Shown piece by piece: positions 23,446 to 32,269 of a stretch of DNA of 64,000 bases. Position numbers and translations under genes: made by a program. The stretch comes from an uncultured Bacilli bacterium (GTDB taxonomy: Bacteria; Bacillota_I; Bacilli_A; RF39; UBA660): positions 1 to 64,000 of the forward strand of contig CASPWD010000004.1 in NCBI GenBank assembly GCA_949425635.1, in the 5' to 3' direction. Below the pieces are notes generated by a model. It was not told the origin of the DNA and searched no databases. It saw only the letters and a list, made by a program, of their open reading frames with translations. How positions within the stretch are numbered: position 1 is the stretch's first letter; every line of letters begins with the position of its first letter.

Positions 23446-25939
23446 TTTTAAGAAAAGAGATTTTATTTATATAGGACTTATTGTTTTACTATTTTTAGCT
23501 ATGGTATTTGCAATAACTAATAATGTTTATTTATATGGTTCAAGCTTAGATTGGTATGGAGAACATATTTCAATACCTGAATATTTTAGAACGCTATTTT
23601 ATCATACTAAGGATATTTTTCCTGATTTTGCCTTTAATATAGGTGGTGGGCAAAATATATATAACTTATCTTACTATGGATTGTTAAGTCCTATAATATT
23701 AATTTCATATTTGATGCCTGGGGTATCAATGAGAACATTTATTGCAGTATCAACTATTATATGTGTATTAGTTAGTGCAATTATGTTATATGTTTTTTTG
23801 AAAAAGAAAAAATTTAGTAGTGAAGTATGTTTTATAACTGCTTTAATGTTTGCTGTTTCATCACCAATGTCTTTCCATTCACATAGACATATTATGTTTA
23901 TAAATTATATGCCATTTGTAATGTTAGGTTTATTTGGTGTAGATAAAATATTCGATAAAAAGAGAAGCTGGTTACTTACTTTATCCGTATTTTTAATGGT
24001 AATGACTAGTTATTATTATAGTATTGGTGGAATAGTTTGTTTGTTTGTTTATGCTTTATATAGATACTTATTAATGATGAATAAAGTTACTGTTAAGAGT
24101 TTCTTTAAAACATTGTTTAGTATATTAGTCCCAGTTTTAGTTGCTATATTATGTTCTAGTATTATTACATTGCCTACTTTAGCAACACTTATAAATAATA
24201 GAGCTGATTCTAATGTCTTTATAAATATTAAAGATTTAATTCTTCCTAGTATTAATACAAGAAGTATTTTATATTATTCGTATGGACTAGGACTTACAGG
24301 AATAGTACTACTTGCTATAGTAAATTGTTTTAAAGATAATAAAGCTAAAATAACAATGGGAGTTATATTAACTGTTTTATTTGTCTTTGATTTATGTAAT
24401 TATGTTTTAAATGGAACAATGTATATTGATAGTAAGACATTAATCCCTTTCTTACCATTGTACTTAATCGTCATTGCATGGTTTGTTGATGATATATTTG
24501 AAAAGAAAATTAATTTTAAAGTTATAATTCCTGCTGCAATCGTTTTAACTATTTTAGTATTCTTTGATGATTATGGTTTTGAAAGATTTATTATAGATAT
24601 AATTGTTGTAATAGTTGGAATAATTGCTTATTATAAGTGGAATAAAAAAGCTTTATTTATGATACCAGTGCTAGCTTTTGTAGTCGTTCATTTCTTTGCA
24701 ATTAATTTGGGGGATTCTTTAACTTTAAAACTTACTGCTGAAGAAAATGAAAAATTAATTACTAACGCTTTATCAAAAATAACGGAGACTGATAAAACTA
24801 AGTATAGAGTAAGCAACGAATTATATATAGGAGAATATCCTAATAGAGTGTTTGAGAATATTGATTGTAATTTAAGTACAATATATTCTTCCATTTCTAA
24901 TCAAGTTTATAACGAGTTGTATTATGATACATTAGCTAATAATATACCAGCTCGTAATAGAGTTATGACACTTGCAACACCTAACTTACTTGGATTAATG
25001 TTAAACGGAAATAAATATGTTATTTCAATGAATAAAGCTTTACAAGGTTATGAACTTGTAAGTAGCGAAAGTGGTTTAAATATTTATAAGAATGAAAATG
25101 TTTTACCTTTAGGGTTTGCGACAGCTAATGTAATGAGCTATGAAGATTTTGAAAAATTAAATTTCGCAGTACAACAAGAAGCTTTACTTAATGTTATAGT
25201 AGCGGATACACAAACTAACAATAATTTTATTCAACGTACTGAAAAGGTAGACTTTGACTATAGTGAAATTCTAGAAAATGATAATGTTAAATTAGAAGAC
25301 GATGGTTCTTTAAGTGTTAGTGTAAAAGATACTTTGAAGATAAGTTATGATTTACCAGAAAAGTATAAAGATAAAATAATCTTAATTCGTTTTAAAATGA
25401 ATAATTCAATGGCTAAGAAAGACTTGGCAATTACTATTAATGGAGTTAAGAATAAGTTAACTGCTAATACATGGAAGTATTATAATGGAAATGAAGTATT
25501 TGATTATGTATTAGCTAGTAAAGATCAGAAGAGCTTAACATTCTCATTTACTGAAGGATCATATAATTTAAGTGATTTTGAAACTTATGTTCTTGATTAT
25601 GCTTATATTGAAAATGTAAGTAATAATGTAAGTAGATTTATGATAGATACTGATAAAACTATTGGAGATAAAATAATAGGTCAAGTAAATGTTATTGAAG
25701 ATAGTTATTTTATGCTTACTATTCCTTATGATAAAGGTTTTGAGATATTAGTTGATGGTAATGCTGTAAAATATGAGAAAGTTGATAATGGATATGTTGG
25801 ATTTAAGTTAGAAAAAGGTAACCATGAAATAGAAGTAGAATATAAAGCACCAATGAAAAATGTATCACTAGGCATATCTGGAGCTGGAATTATTGTGTTC
25901 ATAATTATTACTTTCTTAGAATCAAAGAGAAGAATATAG
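23438..25939 (+). CDS. YfhO-like integral membrane protein
   Basis: An 833-residue polytopic protein with about a dozen helices in residues 1-430, then a large extracytoplasmic part, then a C-terminal helix (about 805-825). The first loop has SSLDWYGEHISIPEYF and later FNIGGGQNIYNLSYYGL, as in YfhO proteins. The end contains a beta domain (DKGFEILVDG) resembling that of the other YfhO gene here. YfhO proteins add sugars to teichoic acids. The start overlaps the PIG-L gene. Relative to the protein at 4558-6819 it is longer, with an added beta-sandwich-like insert near 600-730. Confidence 0.78.
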   Translation: MNNFKKRDFIYIGLIVLLFLAMVFAITNNVYLYGSSLDWYGEHISIPEYFRTLFYHTKDIFPDFAFNIGGGQNIYNLSYYGLLSPIILISYLMPGVSMRTFIAVSTIICVLVSAIMLYVFLKKKKFSSEVCFITALMFAVSSPMSFHSHRHIMFINYMPFVMLGLFGVDKIFDKKRSWLLTLSVFLMVMTSYYYSIGGIVCLFVYALYRYLLMMNKVTVKSFFKTLFSILVPVLVAILCSSIITLPTLATLINNRADSNVFINIKDLILPSINTRSILYYSYGLGLTGIVLLAIVNCFKDNKAKITMGVILTVLFVFDLCNYVLNGTMYIDSKTLIPFLPLYLIVIAWFVDDIFEKKINFKVIIPAAIVLTILVFFDDYGFERFIIDIIVVIVGIIAYYKWNKKALFMIPVLAFVVVHFFAINLGDSLTLKLTAEENEKLITNALSKITETDKTKYRVSNELYIGEYPNRVFENIDCNLSTIYSSISNQVYNELYYDTLANNIPARNRVMTLATPNLLGLMLNGNKYVISMNKALQGYELVSSESGLNIYKNENVLPLGFATANVMSYEDFEKLNFAVQQEALLNVIVADTQTNNNFIQRTEKVDFDYSEILENDNVKLEDDGSLSVSVKDTLKISYDLPEKYKDKIILIRFKMNNSMAKKDLAITINGVKNKLTANTWKYYNGNEVFDYVLASKDQKSLTFSFTEGSYNLSDFETYVLDYAYIENVSNNVSRFMIDTDKTIGDKIIGQVNVIEDSYFMLTIPYDKGFEILVDGNAVKYEKVDNGYVGFKLEKGNHEIEVEYKAPMKNVSLGISGAGIIVFIIITFLESKRRI

Positions 25940-26047
25940 AAATATATTCTTTTTTGTATGTAAATAAATGGTAAAATACGTCAACAAATATGTATATAAG
26001 TTTACATGTTGTGTGATAATAGATTTATAAGTAATGGGGATGATTAT

Positions 26048-26875
26048 ATGCAAAATATAAAAATTGTTTTTGTTGATATAGATGATACTTTGAATCCTTC
26101 TAATGAAAATGTTTCAGAATATACAAAAGAAGTAATGAAAAAGGTCAAGGATAAAGGAATTAAAGTTGTTGTTAATACGGGAAGAAGTGCTAAATATGCA
26201 ATTAATAAAAGTATTGAAGCTGGATTAAGTGAGTATGTAATAAGTTCTAATGGAGCAGAAGTCTATAATTATCATGAGAGAAAAGAGATATTTTCAAAAC
26301 CTATTGATAGAAAAAATATAAAAGAGATATATGATTATTGTATAACACATAATATGACAATTATTTTAAATTCGCTAGAGAAAAGATTTATAAATATAAA
26401 AGATTATAAATATAATAATGAGCCAGCTGTGTATTTCGAAAATATAGATGAAGTATTAGAAAATAATAATATTAATCAGTTAGTAGTACTTAGTTCTAAT
26501 TATGATAGGATGTTAGTTTTACCTAATTTATTTAAAGAAAAATTTCCACAATTGAAAGTAATTCATTCGTCTATCGGACTTATTGAAGAGAAAAGAGTAA
26601 AAGATAAAGAGTATTATCATGATTTGGTGTTGGATATGACAGCTAAGTCAACTGGTATTGTTGAGTTGTTAGATTATTTGGGAATAGACCAAGAAGAGGC
26701 GATGGCAATAGGAAATGGATATGATGATATTTGTATGACAGATGTAGTTGGTATTTCTGTAGCTATGGGAAATGCTAATCAGATATTAAAAGAAGCGTCT
26801 ACTTATATAACTGATACTTCAGAAAATGATGGAGTGGCTAAGATATTAGAAAAGTTAATATTACAAGAAGAATAG
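26048..26875 (+). CDS. Cof-type HAD phosphatase
   Basis: A 275-residue HAD-IIB hydrolase. Motif I is FVDIDDTLNPSNE near residue 8, motif II NTGRS near 45, and the C-terminal motif GNGYDDICM near 232, followed by AMGNANQILKEAS. These phosphatases act on sugar phosphates, pyridoxal phosphate or flavin precursors, and the exact substrate is unclear. I choose ATG 26048, which follows GGGGATGATT, over the upstream in-frame ATG at 26006. It is probably monocistronic and ends just before the Ile T-box promoter. Confidence 0.9.
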   Translation: MQNIKIVFVDIDDTLNPSNENVSEYTKEVMKKVKDKGIKVVVNTGRSAKYAINKSIEAGLSEYVISSNGAEVYNYHERKEIFSKPIDRKNIKEIYDYCITHNMTIILNSLEKRFINIKDYKYNNEPAVYFENIDEVLENNNINQLVVLSSNYDRMLVLPNLFKEKFPQLKVIHSSIGLIEEKRVKDKEYYHDLVLDMTAKSTGIVELLDYLGIDQEEAMAIGNGYDDICMTDVVGISVAMGNANQILKEASTYITDTSENDGVAKILEKLILQEE

Positions 26876-26891
26876 TAATATTTAAAAACGA

Positions 26892-26921
26892 TTGACATAT
26901 ATAAAAATATTGGTGTATACT
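26892..26921 (+). promoter_or_regulatory. Promoter of the ileS T-box transcript
   Basis: TTGACA (26892-26897), 18 bases, TATACT (26916-26921). Confidence 0.8.
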
Positions 26922-26927
26922 AAAACA

Positions 26928-27160
26928 CGTAAAGCAATTGATGAAGACGTCTGTATATAAGTAGTTACAAGAGAGCTGGTTATTTGGTGAGAGACTGGTA
27001 AATGAAAGTGTACATGAGAATCACTTCTGATGTGTTGTTCTGAATTTTAGTAAGAATAAACGTTTACTTACGTTACAAGTATTAAGTGTATGATAGATTC
27101 ATAAACTAAGGTGGTACCACGGACTTTTTAGTTCGCCCTTAGATTTATGAATTTTTTTAT
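26928..27160 (+). promoter_or_regulatory. T-box riboswitch (isoleucine) with terminator
   Basis: A full-length T-box leader. An AGAATCAC specifier-loop segment contains ATC (27020-27022), matching isoleucine. The T-box core AAGGTGGTACCACGG is at 27108-27122. The terminator pairs the region around 27098-27112 with 27138-27151, then a T run. Uncharged tRNA-Ile should allow readthrough into both the CYTH gene and ileS. Confidence 0.92.
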
Positions 27161-27177
27161 TTTATTGGAGGTGTAAT

Positions 27178-27726
27178 ATGAATATTGAATACGAAGTAAG
27201 AATATTAGAAATTAATCACGATGAAATGGTTAAAAAATTAGAAAGTTTAGGTGCTGAGTTTAAGTTTGAAGCTTTACAACAAAGATACGTTTATGACTTA
27301 AAACCAAAAGCTGATAATAAATGGATTAGACTTAGGACTAACGGAAAAACTTCAACAATTACTATTAAAGATGTAGAAGCTAAGACAGTTGATGGAACTA
27401 AGGAATTAGAAATTCAAGTAGATGATTTTGATAAAGCTAATGAACTTTTGGAAGTATTAGGTTATAAAAATCGTGGATTCCAACAAAATAAGCGTACACA
27501 ATATATACTTGATGGTGTAGAAATTGACTTAGATAGATGGCCTTTAATTCCAGAATATATGGAGATTGAAGGTAAGTCAGAGAGTGATGTCTATAATTGT
27601 TTAGAAAAGTTAGGAATAGAAAAGACTCAAATTGTTACTCTAGATGTAGCTAGTATTTATACTCATTATGGTTATGATGGAGAACATTTGGCAGATTTAA
27701 ATTTTGAAATGGAGGAGAATAAATAA
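27178..27726 (+). CDS. CYTH domain protein (class IV adenylate cyclase/triphosphatase-like)
   Basis: A 182-residue single-domain protein. The N-terminal EYEVRI is the ExExK-type signature with Arg for Lys. KWIRLRTNG, TITIKD, KELEIQVDD and the C-terminal ID(L)DRW...YMEIEGKS supply the charged strands of the triphosphate tunnel. Members hydrolyse triphosphates (thiamine triphosphate, tripolyphosphate) or make cAMP. Substrate is not predictable. It lies between the Ile T-box and ileS and shares one base with the ileS start, so it is regulated by isoleucine tRNA charging. This is a second CYTH protein in the window. Confidence 0.85.
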   Translation: MNIEYEVRILEINHDEMVKKLESLGAEFKFEALQQRYVYDLKPKADNKWIRLRTNGKTSTITIKDVEAKTVDGTKELEIQVDDFDKANELLEVLGYKNRGFQQNKRTQYILDGVEIDLDRWPLIPEYMEIEGKSESDVYNCLEKLGIEKTQIVTLDVASIYTHYGYDGEHLADLNFEMEENK

Positions 27727-30700
27727 TGAGAAAATTCGAAGAATTAGATAAAAGATTAGCTTCTGAAGTAGAAGCAGACACTCTTAAATCTTGGGGTGGC
27801 GTACAATCAATTTACAAAGAAACATTAGCTAATCGTGCAAAAGCTAAAAAGTTCGTATTCTATGATGGACCAGCAACTGCTAATGGATTTCCTGGATTAC
27901 ATCATATGTTAGCAAAATTCTTAAAAGATTCATTTACTAAATATCATACAATGAAAGGTGAAAGAGTTGTAAGAAAAGTAGGATGGGATACACATGGTTT
28001 ACCAGTTGAATTGCAAGTAGAAAAGGAACTAGGATTTAGTGGTAAACAAGATATTGAAAAATATGGTATTAAAGAATTTAATGAAAAATGTAAGGAATCC
28101 GTTTGGAAAAATAAAGAAGCATTTACTGACTTAACAGAAAAGATGGGACAATTTATTGACGTAGAAGATCCTTATATTACATATGATTGTAATTATGTTG
28201 AAACAGAATGGTATATTTTAAAAGAATTCTTTAATAAAGGATTATTTTATGAAGGACATAAGATTTTACCATATTGTCCTAGATGTGGAACAGGTCTTGC
28301 TTCTCATGAAGTCGCACAAGGATATAAAGAAGATACTGTTGAAACAGTAATTGTTCCAATGAAAAAGGTGGATGAAGATGCTTATTTCTTAGTATGGACA
28401 ACTACTCCTTGGACACTTTTATCAAATGTTGCACTTTGTGTTAATCCTGAACTTACTTACGTAAAAGTTAAATCAGGTGATTATAAGTTTATTTTAGCAG
28501 AATCTTTGGTATCTAAAGTATTAGGTGACGATGTAGAAGTATTAGAAACTTATAAGGGAACAGATTTAGAGTATATGGAATACGAACAATTAATTCCTGC
28601 TTTACCTGTTAGTAAAAAGGCCTTCTTTATAACTGTAGATGACTATGTTACAGCAGAAGATGGTACAGGTATTGTTCATATTGCACCAGCATTTGGTGAG
28701 GACGACTCTAAAGTAGGTAAAAAATATGACTTACCTTATTTAAATCCAGTTGGAGAAGATGGTAAATATACTGAAGGACCTTGGGCTGGTATGTTAATAT
28801 TTGATGCTGATAAAGAAGTTATAAAATACTTAAAAGAAAATGATAAATTATTCAAAAAACAAAAGATGGTTCATAATTATCCACATTGCTGGAGATGTGA
28901 TTCACCACTCGTTTACTATTCTAAACCATCTTATTATTTAAGAGTTACAGATATTAAAGACCAAATAGTAGAAGCTAATAAGAAAGTTAATTGGTATCCT
29001 GCTTATGTTGGTGAAAAACGTTTTGGTAACTGGCTAGAAAATATGAATGACTGGGCAATATCTCGTAGTAGATACTGGGGTACACCAATTCCTTATTGGA
29101 CTTGTGAATGTGGACATGACGAAATGATTGGTTCTAGAAAAGAATTAGTAGAAAAAGCTATTGAGGATATTGATGAAACAATTGATTTACATAGACCTTA
29201 TGTTGATGATGTACATTTAAAATGTCCTAAGTGTGGTAAGCCAATGACTCGTACAAAAGACGTTATGGATTGTTGGTTTGACTCTGGTTCAATGCCATTT
29301 GCACAATACCACTGGCCATTTGAGAATCAAGAAATATTCGAAGATCAATTCCCTGCTGATTTTATTTGTGAAGGAATTGACCAAACTAGAGGATGGTTCT
29401 ATACATTAATTATAATTTCAACCTTCTTAAAAGGTTGTGCACCGTTTAAAAATGTATTAGTAAATGACCTAATTCAAGATGCTGAAGGTAAGAAGATGAG
29501 TAAGTCTAAAGGTAATATCGTTGAACCATTTACTACAATGAAAGAGTATGGAGCAGATGTAGTTAGATTCTATCTACCTTATGTTTCTCCAGTATGGACA
29601 CCACTTCGTTTTGATATGAATGGATTAAAAGAAGTATATTCTAAGTTCTTTAATCCTTTAAAAAATACATATAGTTTCTTTGCTTTATATGCTAATACAG
29701 ATAATATTGATATTAGTGAATGTAATGTTCCATATGAGAAACGTGAAGAAATTGATAAATGGTTATTATCTAAATATAACAAGTTACTTAAATATGTAAC
29801 TGCAAGTTATGAGGAATATGACTTAAATAAAGTAGTTAAAGCTGTTACTGAGTTTGTTTCAGAAGATTTATCTAACTGGTATATAAGAAGAAATAGAAAA
29901 CGTTTCTGGGCTTCAGAATTAGATGACTCTAAAAAGTCTGTTTATATGACAACATATGAAGTATTAGAAGGTTTAGTTAAAATGATAGCTCCAGTAGTAC
30001 CATTTGTTACTGAAGAAATTTATACTAAGTTAACTGGGGAAAAATCTGTTCATTTAGCAGAATTCCCAGAAGTAAATGAATCATTAATTAATGAACATAT
30101 TGAAAGTCGTATGGATTTAGTAAGAAACTTAATTTCAATCGGACGTTATGTACGTGAAGAAACAAAGATAAAGGTACGTCAACCACTTAGTGAAGCATTA
30201 CTTGATGGTAAGAATAAAGATTTAATTGAAGATTTAGTTCCATTGATTCAAGAAGAGTTAAATATTAAAAATATCGTATTTGTAGATGACTTAAATGAAT
30301 ACATGAACTTATCAGTTAAACCAAACTTTAAAGTTGTTGGTAAAGTATTTGGACCACTAATAAAAGAATTCCAAACTAAGTTAGAGGAACTAGATGGTGA
30401 TTCAATTTCTAAACTACAAAAAGGTGAAGCAATCACTATGAATATTGGTGGAGAAGATAAAGAAATCACTTCTGAAATGGTTGAAGTAAGAATTTCTTCT
30501 AAAGAAGGATTTAATGTAGGTATGGAAAATAATAACTTTATTATTCTAGAAACTACTTTAACAGATGATTTGATTCTAGAAGGAATTGCACGTGAAATGG
30601 TTTCTAAAGTTCAACAATTACGTAAATCTAAAGATTTTAATGTAGCAGATAGAATTACTCTATACTATAATGGTGATGAAATGGTAGATCAATGCGTTAG

Positions 30701-30818
30701 TGAATTTGCAGAATATATTAAAAACGAAACATTATCACTTGATATAGTTAAGAAAGACAATTTAACAGAAAAATGTGACTTAAATGGTCATGACTGTTCT
30801 ATTGATGTTGAAAGATAA
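27726..30818 (+). CDS. ileS: Isoleucyl-tRNA synthetase, IleRS2-like with GLHH signature
   Basis: A 1030-residue class I synthetase. The adenylate signature, normally H-x-G-H, reads GLHH at residues 57-60 (FPGLHHML), i.e. positions one and three are exchanged. The KMSKS loop is intact at about 590-594. The editing domain lies roughly at 190-390 (FLVWTTTPWTL, DDYVTAEDGTGIVHIAPAFG). Cys motifs CPRC, CWRC and CPKC occur. The C-terminal anticodon-binding region is eukaryote-like in length, which fits the IleRS2 clade. The GXHH motif has been described in IleRS2 enzymes with extreme mupirocin tolerance. ATG overlaps the CYTH stop by one base. Confidence 0.95.
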   Translation: MRKFEELDKRLASEVEADTLKSWGGVQSIYKETLANRAKAKKFVFYDGPATANGFPGLHHMLAKFLKDSFTKYHTMKGERVVRKVGWDTHGLPVELQVEKELGFSGKQDIEKYGIKEFNEKCKESVWKNKEAFTDLTEKMGQFIDVEDPYITYDCNYVETEWYILKEFFNKGLFYEGHKILPYCPRCGTGLASHEVAQGYKEDTVETVIVPMKKVDEDAYFLVWTTTPWTLLSNVALCVNPELTYVKVKSGDYKFILAESLVSKVLGDDVEVLETYKGTDLEYMEYEQLIPALPVSKKAFFITVDDYVTAEDGTGIVHIAPAFGEDDSKVGKKYDLPYLNPVGEDGKYTEGPWAGMLIFDADKEVIKYLKENDKLFKKQKMVHNYPHCWRCDSPLVYYSKPSYYLRVTDIKDQIVEANKKVNWYPAYVGEKRFGNWLENMNDWAISRSRYWGTPIPYWTCECGHDEMIGSRKELVEKAIEDIDETIDLHRPYVDDVHLKCPKCGKPMTRTKDVMDCWFDSGSMPFAQYHWPFENQEIFEDQFPADFICEGIDQTRGWFYTLIIISTFLKGCAPFKNVLVNDLIQDAEGKKMSKSKGNIVEPFTTMKEYGADVVRFYLPYVSPVWTPLRFDMNGLKEVYSKFFNPLKNTYSFFALYANTDNIDISECNVPYEKREEIDKWLLSKYNKLLKYVTASYEEYDLNKVVKAVTEFVSEDLSNWYIRRNRKRFWASELDDSKKSVYMTTYEVLEGLVKMIAPVVPFVTEEIYTKLTGEKSVHLAEFPEVNESLINEHIESRMDLVRNLISIGRYVREETKIKVRQPLSEALLDGKNKDLIEDLVPLIQEELNIKNIVFVDDLNEYMNLSVKPNFKVVGKVFGPLIKEFQTKLEELDGDSISKLQKGEAITMNIGGEDKEITSEMVEVRISSKEGFNVGMENNNFIILETTLTDDLILEGIAREMVSKVQQLRKSKDFNVADRITLYYNGDEMVDQCVSEFAEYIKNETLSLDIVKKDNLTEKCDLNGHDCSIDVER

Positions 30819-30831
30819 AAATAAAATTATT

Positions 30832-30859
30832 GAGAAAGATGAGTATGTCTTTCTCTTTT
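30832..30859 (+). terminator. Terminator after ileS
   Basis: GAGAAAGA (30832-30839) and TCTTTCTC (30848-30855) with a T-rich tail. Confidence 0.8.
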
Positions 30860-30906
30860 AATTTGAATGAAAATACTATATAATGATGATAAGGTAGATG
30901 ATACTT

Positions 30907-32199
30907 ATGAAAAGAATAAAATTTATGTTATTTGGTCTTTTGTTCTTATTAAATATTTGTCTTGTAAGTGCTAAAAGTGAAACATTAGATTCCTTTAAAA
31001 ATATAGATATAGAAGTAGCTGGTGTTAATAATATAATTGGATATAAAGATGGATATATTTTAACTGAAGATAATAATGGTACTATTTTTTATAGTTATAG
31101 TAATGATATGATGTTAGAAAGTACTAAAACATTAGAAGATTTAAGTAAAGCTAAAGTTATTAATTTTGGTGATTGTTTTTTGGTAGTAGGAGTTAGTTCT
31201 AATACATTAAAAAGTTATCTTCTAGATAGTAATTTAAAAGTACTAAAGCAAAAAGATACTTCTTATTTTATACAAGAATCAAGTGAAATTAATTTATATA
31301 GTTATGAAAATAAAATATATGTAATGTTAACTTATGATGAAAATTTAATTAGTAGTAGTATTTATGACATTGATAATGAATTAGAAATAAAAGAAAATAA
31401 ATTTAGTTCATATAATGCGGATAATTTGAAGAAAATATTAAAAAGTGATTATTATTTGATACATAATAATGACAAAGAAGATAATGGAAGAATTACTCAT
31501 TATAATAGTTCTACTTATTTAAATGATAAGAGTATTTTAGTAGGAACTACAAGTAATTTAAGTTATGATGAAGTTTTGGAAATGGATGAAAAAGCTGTTA
31601 TTACAATTCTTGATAATAAAGGTAATATAGTAAGTGAACTAGTTAATGATGAATATACATCTTTTAAAGATGTGCTGATTGTTAAGAATAAAATTGTTGC
31701 TTTAGGTAGTAAAAGTCAAAGTTATGAAAATGCATTGATTATTTTTGATAGTACAGGAAAAGTATTAGAAGTAATAATGTTAGATAATACTAACGAAAGT
31801 TTAAGTTTAAAAAAACTTTCTAATAAAGTAATTCTTTTAGACGAAAATAAAATGTATAGTTATAGTTTTGATGTTAATATTTATAAGGAAGAAGATACTT
31901 TTGGAAGTATAGATTTTAATAGTGTAGTTAGTCCTTACGATATAGTTAAAATAAATGTAGTTCCTAATTCTGGTTATAAAGTAAAAGATATATTAGTTAG
32001 AGATAGTCAGGGGAATCGTATTAGTGTTGTAAATAATGAATTTGTAATGCCTTCAAATGATGTTTTTATTAGTGTAAATTATGAAGAGCTTGTAACAAAT
32101 CCAGAAACGTTAGATATAATTACGATTGTAGTACCTGTTTTGTTTATAGGAATTATAGTATTCTATCGTTTATATAAAAAGATGATTTGGTTAAAATAA
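30907..32199 (+). CDS. Membrane-anchored exported protein of unknown function
   Basis: A 430-residue protein with a cleavable signal peptide (hydrophobic core MLFGLLFLLNICLVSA), a long extracytoplasmic region and a C-terminal membrane helix (about 400-422) with a basic tail. The central part has repeating beta strands with VVGV/YSYD-like units that could be a propeller-like fold. Residues 340-395 resemble the small bacterial repeat domain (GYKVKDILVRDSQG...FVMPSNDVFISV). I choose ATG 30907, since the ATG at 30898 is only a few bases from AAGGT. An upstream TATAAT (30879-30884) is a likely -10 box. It is probably monocistronic. Confidence 0.65.
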   Translation: MKRIKFMLFGLLFLLNICLVSAKSETLDSFKNIDIEVAGVNNIIGYKDGYILTEDNNGTIFYSYSNDMMLESTKTLEDLSKAKVINFGDCFLVVGVSSNTLKSYLLDSNLKVLKQKDTSYFIQESSEINLYSYENKIYVMLTYDENLISSSIYDIDNELEIKENKFSSYNADNLKKILKSDYYLIHNNDKEDNGRITHYNSSTYLNDKSILVGTTSNLSYDEVLEMDEKAVITILDNKGNIVSELVNDEYTSFKDVLIVKNKIVALGSKSQSYENALIIFDSTGKVLEVIMLDNTNESLSLKKLSNKVILLDENKMYSYSFDVNIYKEEDTFGSIDFNSVVSPYDIVKINVVPNSGYKVKDILVRDSQGNRISVVNNEFVMPSNDVFISVNYEELVTNPETLDIITIVVPVLFIGIIVFYRLYKKMIWLK

Positions 32200-32230
32200 T
32201 AGTAGAAAACTTTTTACTATTATTTTTTTT
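32195..32230 (+). terminator. Terminator with overlapping stop codon
   Basis: AATAATAGTA (32195-32204) pairs with TACTATTATT (32215-32224), followed by eight or more T. Confidence 0.85.
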
Positions 32231-32269
32231 ATTTATATTATATAATTAAAGAAGAATAGGGTGATTGTG

